A stretch of 48,164 nucleotides of DNA from Cellulosimicrobium cellulans (GCF_001722485.1 NZ_LWGL01000008.1:1-48164), one strand, 5' to 3'. Positions 1 through 11,107 are shown, counted from the stretch's first letter. Notes: generated by a model not told the origin, from the letters alone. Numbers and translations: made by a program.

Positions 1-252
1 GCGGGCGCGCTGCGCGGGATGCTGCGCCCGGAGCCCGACTGGTCCGGCCCGCTGCTCGCGACGCCCGCCGGCGCGGTCCCCGTCGACGCCGCCGCCGTGG
101 CGCGCCAGGGCCCGGACCTCGTGCTGCTCACGGCGCTGCCGTTCGCCGTCGCGGCGCTCCTGGGCGTCGTCACGCCCGCGCTCGTGGTCGTCCAGGCGCT
201 CGTCGTGCTCGTGGCGTGCGTCGTGGCCGCACAGCCGCCACGACGCGGCTGA
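1..252 (+). CDS. C-terminal end of a membrane protein (5'-truncated by window edge)
   Basis: The reading frame is open from base 1 and ends at TGA 250-252, so this is the last 83 codons of a longer protein. It reads as a short soluble stretch ([19 protein letters not shown]), then RQGPDLVLL, then two closely spaced hydrophobic segments (about residues 47-62 and 64-80 of the fragment) and a basic tail, which suits the end of a polytopic membrane protein. The ATG at 19 is probably internal. The tail vaguely recalls large actinobacterial membrane proteins of the DUF6297 kind, but that is a weak impression. The next gene, rpsO, starts 125 bases downstream in the same direction. Confidence 0.6.
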   Translation, partial: AGALRGMLRPEPDWSGPLLATPAGAVPVDAAAVARQGPDLVLLTALPFAVAALLGVVTPALVVVQALVVLVACVVAAQPPRRG

Positions 253-377
253 GGCCGGGCCCCGGGGCGCATGTGCGTCTGCTGGTAGGATCGATGCGCC
301 GTCTGGACGGCCGCGGACAGAGAGAGCCCGGGATATCCGACCCGGAGCGCCGCGCAACGAACCCACGAAGGAGAGCC

Positions 378-647
378 GTGCCGCTCGACACTGCCACGAA
401 GCAGCGCATCATCACCGAGTACGCGACCAGCGAGGGCGACACCGGCTCGCCCGAGGTCCAGATCGCGCTGCTCTCGCAGCGCATCCGGGACCTGACCGAG
501 CACCTCAAGGAGCACAAGCACGACCACCACAGCCGTCGTGGGCTGCTCCTGCTCGTCGGCCAGCGCCGCCGTCTCCTCGGCTACCTGCAGAAGGTCGACA
601 TCAACCGCTACCGCAGCCTCATCGAGCGCCTCGGTCTGCGTCGCTGA
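378..647 (+). CDS. rpsO: 30S ribosomal protein S15
   Basis: Small-subunit ribosomal protein that binds 16S rRNA early in assembly. The product is 89 residues, exactly the usual length, and carries family hallmarks such as [13 protein letters not shown], the [19 protein letters not shown] stretch and the C-terminal [12 protein letters not shown]. The start is GTG 378, preceded by a good ribosome binding site (GAAGGAGAG, 367-375); a longer upstream reading (from 216) would add an unrelated Arg-rich extension and is rejected. It is followed by a 30-base perfect palindrome and then pnp, the same order as in many bacteria. Confidence 0.97.
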   Translation: MPLDTATKQRIITEYATSEGDTGSPEVQIALLSQRIRDLTEHLKEHKHDHHSRRGLLLLVGQRRRLLGYLQKVDINRYRSLIERLGLRR

Positions 648-657
648 CACCACGCCG

Positions 658-687
658 CCAGCCCGGTCCCTGCAGGGACCGGGCTGG
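658..687 (+). terminator. Perfect 30-base palindrome after rpsO (terminator or processing hairpin)
   Basis: Bases 658-687 are exactly self-complementary, centred on CTGCAG, giving a stem of up to 15 bp beginning 10 bases after the rpsO stop. There is no long T run (it is followed by TCTGGTG), so it may terminate partially, stabilise the rpsO 3' end, or be an RNase entry site in an rpsO-pnp transcript. The palindrome is directly visible; its function is inferred. Confidence 0.65.
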
Positions 688-824
688 TCTGGTGTGATGT
701 ACCCGTAAGACACCCACCGCGCCGCCGGCCCCTCGTTCGGTCCTCGGTAGTGGCCCACGGACCCGTGCCCGTCACGGACCGCCGTGGACCTCGATCGAAG
801 ACCGCCGAGCGTCGAGCGCGACCG

Positions 825-852
825 GTGCCCGGCACGCCAGGCGTGCGGGCAC
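825..852 (+). promoter_or_regulatory. Hairpin in the pnp 5' leader
   Basis: GTGCCC-G-GCACGC, loop CAG, then GCGTGC-GGGCAC forms a 12-bp stem with one bulged G about 55 bases before the pnp start. In E. coli a leader stem-loop is cut by RNase III and PNPase then represses its own message; an equivalent role here is inference from position only. Confidence 0.45.
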
Positions 853-908
853 GGACCGGGCCCTCGACAGGGCTACCGGGCGGCGCCCCCGAGAAAGGGA
901 GGGAACCC

Positions 909-3146
909 GTGGAGGGTCCCGAGATCCAGTTCGCCGAGGCGACGATCGACAACGGTCGCTTCGGCACCCGCACCGTCCGGTTCGAGACCGGGCGCCTCGC
1001 GCGTCAGGCCGCCGGCTCCGTCGCCGCCTACCTCGACGACGAGACGATGCTCCTGTCGGCCACGTCGGCGGGCAAGCACCCCAAGGACCAGTTCGACTTC
1101 TTCCCCCTGACGGTGGACGTCGAGGAGCGCATGTACGCCGCGGGCCGCATCCCCGGCTCGTTCTTCCGCCGCGAGGGCCGCCCCTCGACGGACGCGATCC
1201 TCGCGTGCCGCCTCATCGACCGCCCGCTGCGCCCCCTGTTCGTCAAGGGCCTGCGCAACGAGGTCCAGGTCGTCATCACCGTCCTCGCCATCCACCCGGA
1301 CGACGCGTACGACACGCTCGCGATCAACGCCGCCTCGGCGTCGACGCAGATCTCGGGCCTGCCGTTCTCCGGCCCGGTCGGCGCCGTGCGCATCGCGCTC
1401 GTCGACGGCCAGTGGGTCGCGTTCCCGAAGTACTCCGACAAGGAGCGCGCGGTCTTCGACATGGTCGTGGCCGGCCGTGTCGTGGGTGACGACGTCGCGA
1501 TCGCGATGATCGAGGCCGAGGCCACCGACAACGCGTGGGGCCTCGTCAAGGACGAGGGCGCCACCGCCCCGACGGAGGAGATCGTCGCCGAGGGCATCGA
1601 GGCGGCGAAGCCGTTCATCAAGGCCCTGTGCGACGCCCAGGCGGCGCTCGCCGCGCAGTCGGCGAAGCAGGTCCAGGAGTTCCCGCTCTTCCTCGACTAC
1701 CAGGACGACGCGTTCGCCGCCGTCGAGGCCGAGGTCTCGGCGGACCTGCGCGAGGCGCTCGCGATCGCCGACAAGCAGGCGCGCGAGAACCGTCTCGACG
1801 AGATCAAGAACGAGATGGTCGGCAAGCTCCAGGCGGGCTTCGACGGCCGCGAGAAGGAGCTCTCGGCGGCGTACCGCTCGCTGCAGAAGAAGCTCGTGCG
1901 CCAGCGCGTCCTCACGGACGGCGTGCGCATCGACGGCCGTGGCCTCGCGGACATCCGCACGCTCTCGGCCGAGGTCGAGGTGCTCCCGCGCGTGCACGGC
2001 TCGGCGCTGTTCGAGCGCGGCGAGACGCAGATCCTCGGAGTCACGACGCTCAACATGCTCCGCATGGAGCAGCAGATCGACTCGCTCGGTCCCGAGACGC
2101 GCAAGCGCTACATGCACAACTACAACTTCCCGCCCTACTCGACCGGTGAGACCGGCCGCGTGGGCAGCCCCAAGCGCCGCGAGATCGGCCACGGCGCGCT
2201 CGCCGAGCGCGCGCTCGTGCCGGTGCTGCCGAGCCGCGAGGAGTTCCCGTACGCGATCCGCCAGGTGTCCGAGGCCCTCGGCTCCAACGGCTCGACGTCG
2301 ATGGGCTCCGTCTGCGCCTCGACGCTCTCGCTCCTCAACGCGGGCGTGCCGCTGCGCGCGCCCGTCGCGGGCATCGCGATGGGCCTCATCTCCGACACGG
2401 TGGACGGGGAGACGCGCTACGCCGCCCTCACCGACATCCTCGGGGCCGAGGACGCGTTCGGCGACATGGACTTCAAGGTCGCCGGCACGCGCGAGTTCGT
2501 CACGGCCATCCAGCTCGACACGAAGCTCGACGGCATCCCCGCGTCGGTCCTCGCCGGCGCGCTGACGCAGGCCCGCGACGCGCGCCTGACGATCCTCGAC
2601 GTCATCGCCGAGGCCATCGACGTGCCCGACGAGATGTCCCCGAACGCCCCGCGCGTCATCACGGTGAAGGTCCCGGTCGACAAGATCGGCGAGGTCATCG
2701 GCCCCAAGGGCAAGATGATCAACCAGATCCAGGAGGAGACGGGCGCGGACATCTCCATCGAGGACGACGGCACCGTCTACATCGGCGCCACCGACGGCCC
2801 GTCGGCCGAGGCCGCGCGCGCCGCGATCAACGCGATCGCGAACCCGCACGTGCCCGAGGTCGGCGAGCGCTTCGTCGGCACCGTCGTCAAGACGACGTCG
2901 TTCGGCGCGTTCGTCTCGCTGTCCCCGGGCAAGGACGGTCTGCTGCACATCAGCCAGATCCGCAAGCTCGTGGGCGGCAAGCGCGTCGAGAACGTCGAGG
3001 ACGTGCTGTCCGTGGGCCAGAAGGTCCAGGTCGAGATCGGCGAGATCGACCCGCGCGGCAAGCTGTCGCTGGTCGCGGTGGTCGAGGGTGGCGCGGAGGA
3101 GGCCGACGCGGCCGACGCCGTCGCGACGGAGCCGGCCGAGGCCTGA
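909..3146 (+). CDS. pnp: Polyribonucleotide nucleotidyltransferase (PNPase)
   Basis: 3'-5' phosphorolytic exoribonuclease acting in mRNA turnover and RNA processing in the cytoplasm. 745 residues, normal for actinobacterial PNPase. N-terminal RNase PH domain (about 10-145), linker helical domain, second RNase PH domain (about 330-540), KH domain with the GPKG loop at residues 598-601, and an S1 RNA-binding domain from about residue 650 ([25 protein letters not shown]), ending in an acidic Ala/Glu tail. The chosen start is GTG 909 after GAGAAAGGGAGG; the frame is open back to 750, but that extension is basic, unlike the family, and covers the leader hairpin. The next gene starts 1 base after the stop. 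Confidence 0.97.
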   Translation: MEGPEIQFAEATIDNGRFGTRTVRFETGRLARQAAGSVAAYLDDETMLLSATSAGKHPKDQFDFFPLTVDVEERMYAAGRIPGSFFRREGRPSTDAILACRLIDRPLRPLFVKGLRNEVQVVITVLAIHPDDAYDTLAINAASASTQISGLPFSGPVGAVRIALVDGQWVAFPKYSDKERAVFDMVVAGRVVGDDVAIAMIEAEATDNAWGLVKDEGATAPTEEIVAEGIEAAKPFIKALCDAQAALAAQSAKQVQEFPLFLDYQDDAFAAVEAEVSADLREALAIADKQARENRLDEIKNEMVGKLQAGFDGREKELSAAYRSLQKKLVRQRVLTDGVRIDGRGLADIRTLSAEVEVLPRVHGSALFERGETQILGVTTLNMLRMEQQIDSLGPETRKRYMHNYNFPPYSTGETGRVGSPKRREIGHGALAERALVPVLPSREEFPYAIRQVSEALGSNGSTSMGSVCASTLSLLNAGVPLRAPVAGIAMGLISDTVDGETRYAALTDILGAEDAFGDMDFKVAGTREFVTAIQLDTKLDGIPASVLAGALTQARDARLTILDVIAEAIDVPDEMSPNAPRVITVKVPVDKIGEVIGPKGKMINQIQEETGADISIEDDGTVYIGATDGPSAEAARAAINAIANPHVPEVGERFVGTVVKTTSFGAFVSLSPGKDGLLHISQIRKLVGGKRVENVEDVLSVGQKVQVEIGEIDPRGKLSLVAVVEGGAEEADAADAVATEPAEA

Positions 3147-5908
<2,762 letters not shown>

Positions 5909-5912
5909 CGGG

Positions 5913-6422
5913 TCAGATCTGCGCGACCCACCGGTGCTCGACGACGTCGCGCACCCCGGTGGCGAGCGTGCGGGTCCGGCCGTCCGGGCCGAGACCCGCA
6001 CCGCCCAGGAAGGCCTCGCGCGCGACGTCGCCGTCGAGCACCCACGTGGCGACCTCCTCCGCGCCGTCGCGGCGCAGCCGGTCGACGGCGGCGGCCAGCA
6101 GCCGCGACCCGTGGCCTCCGCGCTGGTGGCGGGGCTCCACCTCGAGCGCGACGATCTGACCGGGCGCGACCGCGGCGAACCCCACGACGTCGGCCCCCGC
6201 GCACGCGACGAGCACGCCGAAGCCCGGACCGGGCGGCGAGGAGATCGCGGCGGCCCACTGCTCCCGCATCCGGACGCCGTCGAGCGCGTCGAGCACCTCG
6301 GCACCGAGCACGTCGTCGTGCGCGGCGCGCCACGCGCGGACCTGGATCGCGGTCATCGCGACGTCGTCGCCCGGGACGGCGGGGCGGACCGAGACGTCGG
6401 CGGTCTCGCGGAAGAGGCTCAC
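5913..6422 (-). CDS. GNAT family N-acetyltransferase
   Basis: 169-residue acetyl-CoA-dependent acyltransferase of unknown substrate. It begins VSVRPAVPGDDVAMTAIQVRAWRAAH, typical of short GNAT proteins, and has the acetyl-CoA pyrophosphate-binding motif A as VEPRHQRGGHGSRLL followed by a helix and the late GATWVLDGDVAREAFLGGAGL-like motif B region. The start is taken as GTG at 6422-6420, 7 bases after a TAGGGT -10 box; the in-frame GTG at 6431 falls inside that box and would be absent from the message. It converges on the dapB-TPR unit. Confidence 0.85.
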   Translation of the reverse strand: MSLFRETADVSVRPAVPGDDVAMTAIQVRAWRAAHDDVLGAEVLDALDGVRMREQWAAAISSPPGPGFGVLVACAGADVVGFAAVAPGQIVALEVEPRHQRGGHGSRLLAAAVDRLRRDGAEEVATWVLDGDVAREAFLGGAGLGPDGRTRTLATGVRDVVEHRWVAQI

Positions 6423-6429
6423 GCCGCCC

Positions 6430-6435
6430 ACCCTA
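6430..6435 (-). promoter_or_regulatory. Predicted -10 box of the GNAT gene
   Basis: On the minus strand TAGGGT lies 7 bases before the GTG at 6422, the same arrangement as at dapB and leuB. It decides the start of this gene. Confidence 0.5.
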
Positions 6436-6478
6436 CGCGCGGCGCGGTGCCGGATGCCGCCCCGGGCGGGCGTCCCGG

Positions 6479-6625
6479 TCAGCCCCAGCCGAGCGCGCGC
6501 AGACCGGCGGCGGTGACCGCGGCGAGCAGCACGACGACGACGAACGGCGCCCGCAGCGCGAGGGCGACCGCCGCGACGGCGACCGCGGGCAGGCGCGCGT
6601 CCAGGGAGAGCTCGCGGCCGTCGCC
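6479..6625 (-). pseudogene. 3' remnant of an azlD-like branched-chain amino acid transport gene
   Basis: On the minus strand the last about 49 codons before TGA 6481-6479 read GDGRELSLDARLPAV..., then two hydrophobic segments ending AAGLRALGWG, which matches the C-terminal half of AzlD, the roughly 100-residue partner of AzlC. Upstream of about 6625 the frame stays open but turns into Arg-rich sequence resembling no AzlD, and no azlC is present. I read it as a gene that has lost its 5' half. The family call comes from sequence resemblance only. Confidence 0.5.
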
Positions 6626-6787
6626 GAGCGCACCTGGCGCGTCGCGCGGCGGCCCGAGCCCCCGCGGCTCACGCGCTACGCGCTGAGCCATCTCGCGGCC
6701 GAGCGCACGTACGACCTCGCCGTCCTGCGCGACGTGCTCGGCGTCGACCCGGCCCCGACGTCGTTCGCCGGTGCGGAGACGTGGTGA
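6626..6787 (+). pseudogene. 3' remnant of an NAD-dependent epimerase/SDR-like gene
   Basis: On the plus strand the frame ending at TGA 6785-6787 reads ERTWRVARRPEPPRL, then LTRYALSHLAAERTYDL, then VLRDVLGVDPAPTSFAGAETW, resembling the C-terminus of extended SDR epimerases of the 3-beta-HSD-like group. Only about 53 codons remain, with no Rossmann fold or catalytic YxxxK. It abuts the azlD remnant back to back, so one deletion could have removed the 5' halves of both genes. The exact join within about 6605-6630 is uncertain. Confidence 0.45.
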
Positions 6788-6806
6788 CGCACCGCCGTCC
6801 AGGCGG

Positions 6807-6884
6807 CGAGTGAGGCGGCTCTGCTCGAACGATGCGGCCCTGCACGCATCACTCGAGCGGAGACGCGTCACTCGAGCCGAGGCG
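6807..6884. repeat. Repeated TCACTCG words upstream of the GH13 gene
   Basis: TCACTCGAGC occurs at 6849-6858 and 6868-6877, within a 17-base direct repeat with 2 differences and a 19-base period; the reverse complement CGAGTGA occurs at 6807-6813. Each direct copy contains a CTCGAG palindrome. The cluster lies 100-180 bases before the glucosidase start, where operators of sugar regulators often lie. No regulator gene is adjacent, so the role is inferred. Confidence 0.35.
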
Positions 6885-6984
6885 AACCTCTCACCGCGAC
6901 GGCCGACCGGAGCTTCGTCGCGTCGCGGCGAGCGGCGCCGTCGGGCAGGGTGGGACGAGACCCCCTGACCCGAGAGGCGACCGG

Positions 6985-8832
6985 ATGGCCCTGCACGCAC
7001 CGACCGACGACGACGCACCCCGCGGCGGCTGGCCCGGCGCCGCGGCTCCCGAGGAGGCGCCGTGGTGGACGCGCGCCGTCGTGTACCAGATCTACCCGCG
7101 ATCGTTCCAGGACTCCGACGGCGACGGGATCGGCGACCTGCCGGGCGTCCTGCGACGCCTCGACCACCTCGCCGAGCTCGGCGTCGACGTCGTGTGGCTG
7201 TCGCCGGTGTACCGGTCGCCGCAGGCGGACAACGGGTACGACATCAGCGACTACCAGGACGTCGACCCGTTGTTCGGCTCGCTCGACGACCTCGACGCGC
7301 TGGTCGCAGGCCTGCACGAGCGGGGCATGAAGCTCGTCATGGACCTCGTCGTCAACCACACGAGCGACGAGCACCCGTGGTTCCGCGACAGCAGGGCGAG
7401 CAGGACCTCGGACAAGCGCGACTGGTACTGGTGGCGCCCCGCCCGCGCCGGCATGGAGCCCGGCACCCCGGGCGCCGAGCCGACGAACTGGCGCTCGTTC
7501 TTCGGCGGCAGCGCCTGGGCGTTCGACGAGGCGAGCGGCGAGTACTACCTGCACCTGTTCGACACCAAGCAGCCCGACCTCAACTGGGAGAACCCCGAGG
7601 TGCGGGGCGCGGTGCACGCCATGATGCGGTGGTGGCTCGACCGGGGCGTCGACGGCTTCCGCATGGACGTCATCAACCTGATCTCCAAGGCGGTCGCGGA
7701 CGACGGGTCGCTGCCCGACGGCGAGGTGCACTACGGCGTGCTCGGCGACGGCAGCCCCTACTACACCGACGGCCCTCGCGTGCACGAGTACCTCGCGGAG
7801 ATGCACCACGAGGTCTTCGCGCCGTACCTCGCGCAGGGGCGCGAGATCCTCACCGTCGGCGAGACGCCGGGCGTGACGGTCGAGCACGGTCGCCTCTACA
7901 CCGACCCCGCACGCCGTGAGGTCGACATGGTGTTCCAGTTCGAGCACATGGGCGTCGACCACGGTGCGTCCAAGTGGGACCCCGTCCCGATGCGCCTCAC
8001 CGACCTCAAGGCGACGTTCGGCCGTTGGCAGGCCGGGCTCGCGGAGGCCGGCTGGAACTCGCTGTACTGGGACAACCACGACCAGCCGCGCGTCGTCTCC
8101 CGCTTCGGCGACGACTCGCCCGAGCACCGCGTCGCGTCCGCGAAGGCGCTCGCGCTGCTCCTGCACCTGCACCGCGGCACGCCGTACGTCTACCAGGGCG
8201 AGGAGCTCGGGATGACGAACGCGCACTTCACCAGCGTCGAGCAGTACCAGGACGTCGAGTCGCTCGGGCACTACCGGGAGATGGTGGAGCACGGTGTCGC
8301 GACGCCCGACCAGATGCTCGCGGCGCTCGCGGCGATGGGCCGCGACAACGCCCGCACGCCCGTGCAGTGGGACGCGAGCGAGCACGCGGGCTTCACCACC
8401 GGCACGCCGTGGCTCGAGGTCAACCCGAACCACGTCGAGGTCAACGCCGAGGCGGCGTGGGCGGACACCGACTCCGTCCTGCACTTCTACCGGCGCCTGC
8501 ACGCCCTGCGGCACGACGTCCCGGTCGTCGCGCTCGGCGACTTCCGCATGCTCGTGCCCGACCACGAGGCGGTCTACGCGTTCACGCGCGCGCTCGACGC
8601 GCCGTCGGAGGACGGCGCACCCGGGGAGCGCGACGAGCTGCTCGTGCTGGTCAACGTGGGCGGTGAGCCCCAGGACGTGCCCGGCGACGTGCTCGACGGG
8701 TGGGCAGAGTCGTCCGTGCTCCTCGCGACGCACCCCGTGCCCGACGACGCGGGCGCGTCCGACCTCGGCGGTCGCCTGCGGCCGTGGGAGGGCGTGGTGC
8801 TCCGCCGGCGCCGGACGCTGCCTCCTCGGTAG
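6985..8832 (+). CDS. GH13 oligo-1,6-glucosidase / alpha-glucosidase
   Basis: 615-residue cytoplasmic glycoside hydrolase releasing glucose from the non-reducing ends of isomalto-oligosaccharides. The (beta/alpha)8 fold begins WWTRAVVYQIYPRSFQDSDGDGIGDL; conserved regions are MDLVVNHTS (about 116-124), GFRMDVIN with nucleophile D228, TVGET with acid/base E293 and DNHD with D366. Valine follows the nucleophile, which in this family favours alpha-1,6 linkages (maltases usually have Ala or Thr). The domain ends with a beta-sandwich. Start ATG 6985 has a modest AGAGG upstream. No transporter or regulator is adjacent; repeats before the gene may be operators. Trehalulose hydrolase or a broad alpha-glucosidase are alternatives. 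Confidence 0.9.
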   Translation: MALHAPTDDDAPRGGWPGAAAPEEAPWWTRAVVYQIYPRSFQDSDGDGIGDLPGVLRRLDHLAELGVDVVWLSPVYRSPQADNGYDISDYQDVDPLFGSLDDLDALVAGLHERGMKLVMDLVVNHTSDEHPWFRDSRASRTSDKRDWYWWRPARAGMEPGTPGAEPTNWRSFFGGSAWAFDEASGEYYLHLFDTKQPDLNWENPEVRGAVHAMMRWWLDRGVDGFRMDVINLISKAVADDGSLPDGEVHYGVLGDGSPYYTDGPRVHEYLAEMHHEVFAPYLAQGREILTVGETPGVTVEHGRLYTDPARREVDMVFQFEHMGVDHGASKWDPVPMRLTDLKATFGRWQAGLAEAGWNSLYWDNHDQPRVVSRFGDDSPEHRVASAKALALLLHLHRGTPYVYQGEELGMTNAHFTSVEQYQDVESLGHYREMVEHGVATPDQMLAALAAMGRDNARTPVQWDASEHAGFTTGTPWLEVNPNHVEVNAEAAWADTDSVLHFYRRLHALRHDVPVVALGDFRMLVPDHEAVYAFTRALDAPSEDGAPGERDELLVLVNVGGEPQDVPGDVLDGWAESSVLLATHPVPDDAGASDLGGRLRPWEGVVLRRRRTLPPR

Positions 8833-8861
8833 AGCGCAGGTCATGTCTTGGCCGCGTGTGC

Positions 8862-8891
8862 TTCCGCGGAGCACCATGCGTCCCCTATGCT
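8862..8891 (+). promoter_or_regulatory. Possible promoter of the ABC exporter genes
   Basis: TTCCGC (8862-8867), an 18-base spacer, then TATGCT (8886-8891), about 60 bases before the ATPase GTG. The -10 is good for this genome, the -35 only moderate. Confidence 0.35.
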
Positions 8892-8952
8892 CCTCGCAGC
8901 CGACGGCACGGTCGGGCGACGAGGCCACGAGGTGGCGCGCGAGGGGGCACAG

Positions 8953-9927
8953 GTGCACGGTGCGACGGACGTCCCGGCGGTGGAGACGCGTGCGCTGCGC
9001 AAGACGTACCGGACGGTCCGAGGGCGCTCCGTGGGCGTCGAGGGGCTCGACCTCGTGGTCCCCGTGGGCGGCGTCCACGGCTTCCTCGGCCCCAACGGGT
9101 CGGGCAAGACCACGACGATCCGGATGCTGCTCGGGCTCGTGCGCCCGGACTCCGGCGAGGCGCGGATCTTCGGGCACGAGGTGCCGCGGCACCTGCCCGA
9201 CGTCGTCGGGCGGGTCGGCGCGATCGTCGAGTCCCCGAAGTTCTTCCCCGCGTTCAGCGCGCGCCGCAACCTCGACCTGCTCGCCGGGGCGATCGGCGCG
9301 CCCCCGGGCCGGGTGGGAGAGGTGCTGGCGGAGGTCGGGCTCGCCGAGCGCGCCCGCGACCGCTACAGGGGCTTCTCGCTGGGGATGAAGCAGCGGCTCG
9401 CCGTCGCGGCCACGCTGCTCAAGGACCCCGACCTGCTGATCTTCGACGAGCCGACCAACGGGCTCGACCCCGCCGGCATCCGCGAGATCCGGGACACGAT
9501 GCGCAGCCTCGCCGACCACGGCAGGACGGTGCTCGTGAGCAGCCACATCCTCGCGGAGGTCGAGCAGGTCGCGGACACCGTGTCGATCGTCGCGCGCGGA
9601 CGGCTCATCGCGAGCGGGCGCGTCGAGGACCTCATCGGCTCCGGCGCACGATCTGTCCGCGTCGGCGTGCACGACCCGGACCGGGCCGCCGCCGTGCTGA
9701 GCGCCGCCGGGCACGGCGTGCGCCGGGACGGGCGGCACCTGCTCGTCGACGGCGTCGCGGAACCGGCGCAGATCACGCGCGCCCTCGCGCAGCACGACCT
9801 GTGGGTCGACGAGCTCGTCCCCGTCCAGGCCGGGCTGGAGGCCGTCTTCCTCGAGCTCACCGCGAAGGACGCCGCGGCCGGGTCGCGCCACGATCGTCGT
9901 CTCCGGGCCGAGGAGGTGACCGCGTGA
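8953..9927 (+). CDS. ABC transporter ATP-binding protein (drug/bacitracin-type exporter)
   Basis: 324-residue nucleotide-binding subunit of an ABC exporter. Walker A GPNGSGKT at 46-53, Q-loop region, ABC signature as FSLGMKQRL, Walker B LLIFDEPTNGLDP, and the switch His in VSSHIL. About 100 residues follow the NBD, as in the CcmA/DrrA/BcrA group. Start GTG 8953 is chosen because it follows GAGGGGG and precedes the first family-like residues; in-frame starts at 8848 and 8887 would add unconserved sequence over the probable promoter. The stop overlaps the permease start by four bases, so the two subunits are co-translated. The cargo cannot be told. Confidence 0.92.
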   Translation: MHGATDVPAVETRALRKTYRTVRGRSVGVEGLDLVVPVGGVHGFLGPNGSGKTTTIRMLLGLVRPDSGEARIFGHEVPRHLPDVVGRVGAIVESPKFFPAFSARRNLDLLAGAIGAPPGRVGEVLAEVGLAERARDRYRGFSLGMKQRLAVAATLLKDPDLLIFDEPTNGLDPAGIREIRDTMRSLADHGRTVLVSSHILAEVEQVADTVSIVARGRLIASGRVEDLIGSGARSVRVGVHDPDRAAAVLSAAGHGVRRDGRHLLVDGVAEPAQITRALAQHDLWVDELVPVQAGLEAVFLELTAKDAAAGSRHDRRLRAEEVTA

Positions 9928-10934
9928 GCCGCCTGCTGCGCGTCGAGCTGCGCCGCCTCGCCGCCCGGCGCCTCGTCCGCTGGGCGGTGGCCGGGACGAT
10001 CGCGCTCGCGCTGGTGACCGTGGCGCTCGCCTGGGTCGTCGGCCTGCCGACGTCGGACGCGGAGCGCGCGCAGGCGCAGCGTTCGTACGAGTCCGTGCTC
10101 GAGGACTGGGAGCGCAACGGCGACCGGTACGTGGCCGACTGCGAGCGCGAGGAGGAGCGGGCCCAGGAGACAGAGCCTGGCGCGGACTTCGGCTGCGACG
10201 ACATGGAGCCGCAGCTCGACCAGTTCCTGGCGCCCGTGCCGACGTTCGAGGGCGACGCGGAATCCTGGCCGGTGCCGGGGTCGACGACCGTCGCGCAGCT
10301 CGCGCCGCTCCTGCTCCTCCTCGCGCTCGTGGTCGGCGTCTCCTTCCTCACCGCCGAGATCTCGACCGGCGCGATCGGCCTGTGGCTGACGTTCGAGCCG
10401 CGCCGGCAGCGCGTCTACTGGTCGAAGGCCCTCGCCGCCGCGGTCGGCGTGCTGCCCGTCGTCGCCGTCGCGTACGTGCTCATGGCCGGTGGGGCGTACG
10501 GGGCGTACGCGCTCAACGGACGGCTCGGTCCGGTCACCGCCGACACGTGGGCAGAGCTCGCGGGAGTCGGCGGGCGTGTGCTCGTCGCGGCCGCCCTCGT
10601 CGCCGCCGCGGGCGCCGCGCTGGGGGCCCTGCTCCGCAACGCCGCCGGCGCGGTCGGCCTCGTCGTGGTGTGGGTCCTCGTGGTGGAGAACGTCGTCACC
10701 ATGGCGCTGCAGGAGTCTCAGCGCTGGCTCGTGCGGACGAACCTCACCGCGTGGGTGCAGGGCGGCACGACGGTCTGGACCCAGGAGTGCACGACCGACG
10801 CCACCGGGATGATGACGTGCCAGGGGGTGGAGCAGACGGTCTCGCAGGCCCAGGGCGGTCTGTTCCTCGCGGCCGTGGTGGCGGTGCTGTCGGCGCTCGC
10901 GGTGCTCGTCTTCCGTCGGCGCGACGTGTCCTGA
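9924..10934 (+). CDS. ABC transporter permease with a Cys-containing external loop
   Basis: 336-residue membrane subunit, start GTG 9924 within a GTGA overlap with the ATPase stop. A basic N-terminus leads to TM1 (about 17-40), followed by a large polar loop of about 85 residues, and then about five further membrane segments, the layout of ABC-2 type permeases. The first loop holds two cysteines (VADCERE and FGCDD) and a late loop holds two more (TQECTT and MTCQG), which could form disulfides outside the cell. No family name beyond ABC-2-like permease can be given. Confidence 0.85.
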   Translation: MSRLLRVELRRLAARRLVRWAVAGTIALALVTVALAWVVGLPTSDAERAQAQRSYESVLEDWERNGDRYVADCEREEERAQETEPGADFGCDDMEPQLDQFLAPVPTFEGDAESWPVPGSTTVAQLAPLLLLLALVVGVSFLTAEISTGAIGLWLTFEPRRQRVYWSKALAAAVGVLPVVAVAYVLMAGGAYGAYALNGRLGPVTADTWAELAGVGGRVLVAAALVAAAGAALGALLRNAAGAVGLVVVWVLVVENVVTMALQESQRWLVRTNLTAWVQGGTTVWTQECTTDATGMMTCQGVEQTVSQAQGGLFLAAVVAVLSALAVLVFRRRDVS

Positions 10935-10936
10935 CC

Positions 10937-10958
10937 CACGCCGCGCGCAGCGCGCGTG
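10937..10958 (+). terminator. Hairpin right after the ABC permease
   Basis: CACGC-C-GCGC, loop GCA, then GCGC-GCGTG: a 9-bp stem with one bulge starting 3 bases after the permease stop, without a T tract. Possible terminator before the ilvB leader promoter. Confidence 0.4.
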
Positions 10959-11025
10959 CGGGGGAGCCGCGCGACGACCGCCCGGTCGCAGCCCGTCCCA
11001 TCCCGTGAGACGGCCGCCTCGACAC

Positions 11026-11054
11026 GTGACATCGTCGGAGGGTCGGCGTAGAGT
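11026..11054 (+). promoter_or_regulatory. Promoter of the ilvBNC leader
   Basis: GTGACA (11026-11031) matches the -35 consensus at 5 of 6 positions, with a 17-base spacer to TAGAGT (11049-11054). Transcription would begin about 11061-11063, on the first base of the leader peptide's GTG, giving a leaderless leader peptide. This is the clearest full promoter in the window. Confidence 0.7.
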
Positions 11055-11062
11055 CCCATGCC

Positions 11063-11107
11063 GTGCAGACGATCCTTCTCGTAGTACTTCCTGAGCGCGC
11101 CGGCTGA
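11063..11107 (+). CDS. ilvB leader peptide (attenuation peptide)
   Basis: A 14-codon open frame, GTG to TGA, encoding MQTILLVVLPERAG. Six consecutive codons are Ile-Leu-Leu-Val-Val-Leu, the end products of the operon, and four of them (CTT, GTA, GTA, CTT) are codons otherwise rare in this GC-rich sequence, which should sharpen ribosome stalling. It begins at the predicted transcription start and is followed by alternative stems and an intrinsic terminator, then ilvB. Leader-peptide attenuation of ilvB is known in other actinobacteria such as Corynebacterium; its operation here is inferred. Confidence 0.85.
   Translation: MQTILLVVLPERAG

Noticed and set aside
750-908. N-terminal extension of pnp to an upstream start at 750
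   Set aside because: The extra 53 residues are basic, unlike PNPase, and cover the leader hairpin; GTG 909 has a good ribosome binding site and the usual [10 protein letters not shown] start.
6771-6968. Short plus-strand frame before the GH13 gene
   Set aside because: Arg-rich composition, no family resemblance and overlaps the repeat cluster; more likely non-coding.
6868-9891. A 1007-codon open frame on the minus strand, antisense to the GH13 and ABC genes
   Set aside because: Long antisense frames arise from the extreme third-position G/C bias; the translation is Arg/Val/His-rich low-complexity sequence without any domain. The same holds for long frames antisense to pnp (873-3470), the helicase (26466-29501), sdhA (34726-37227) and others.
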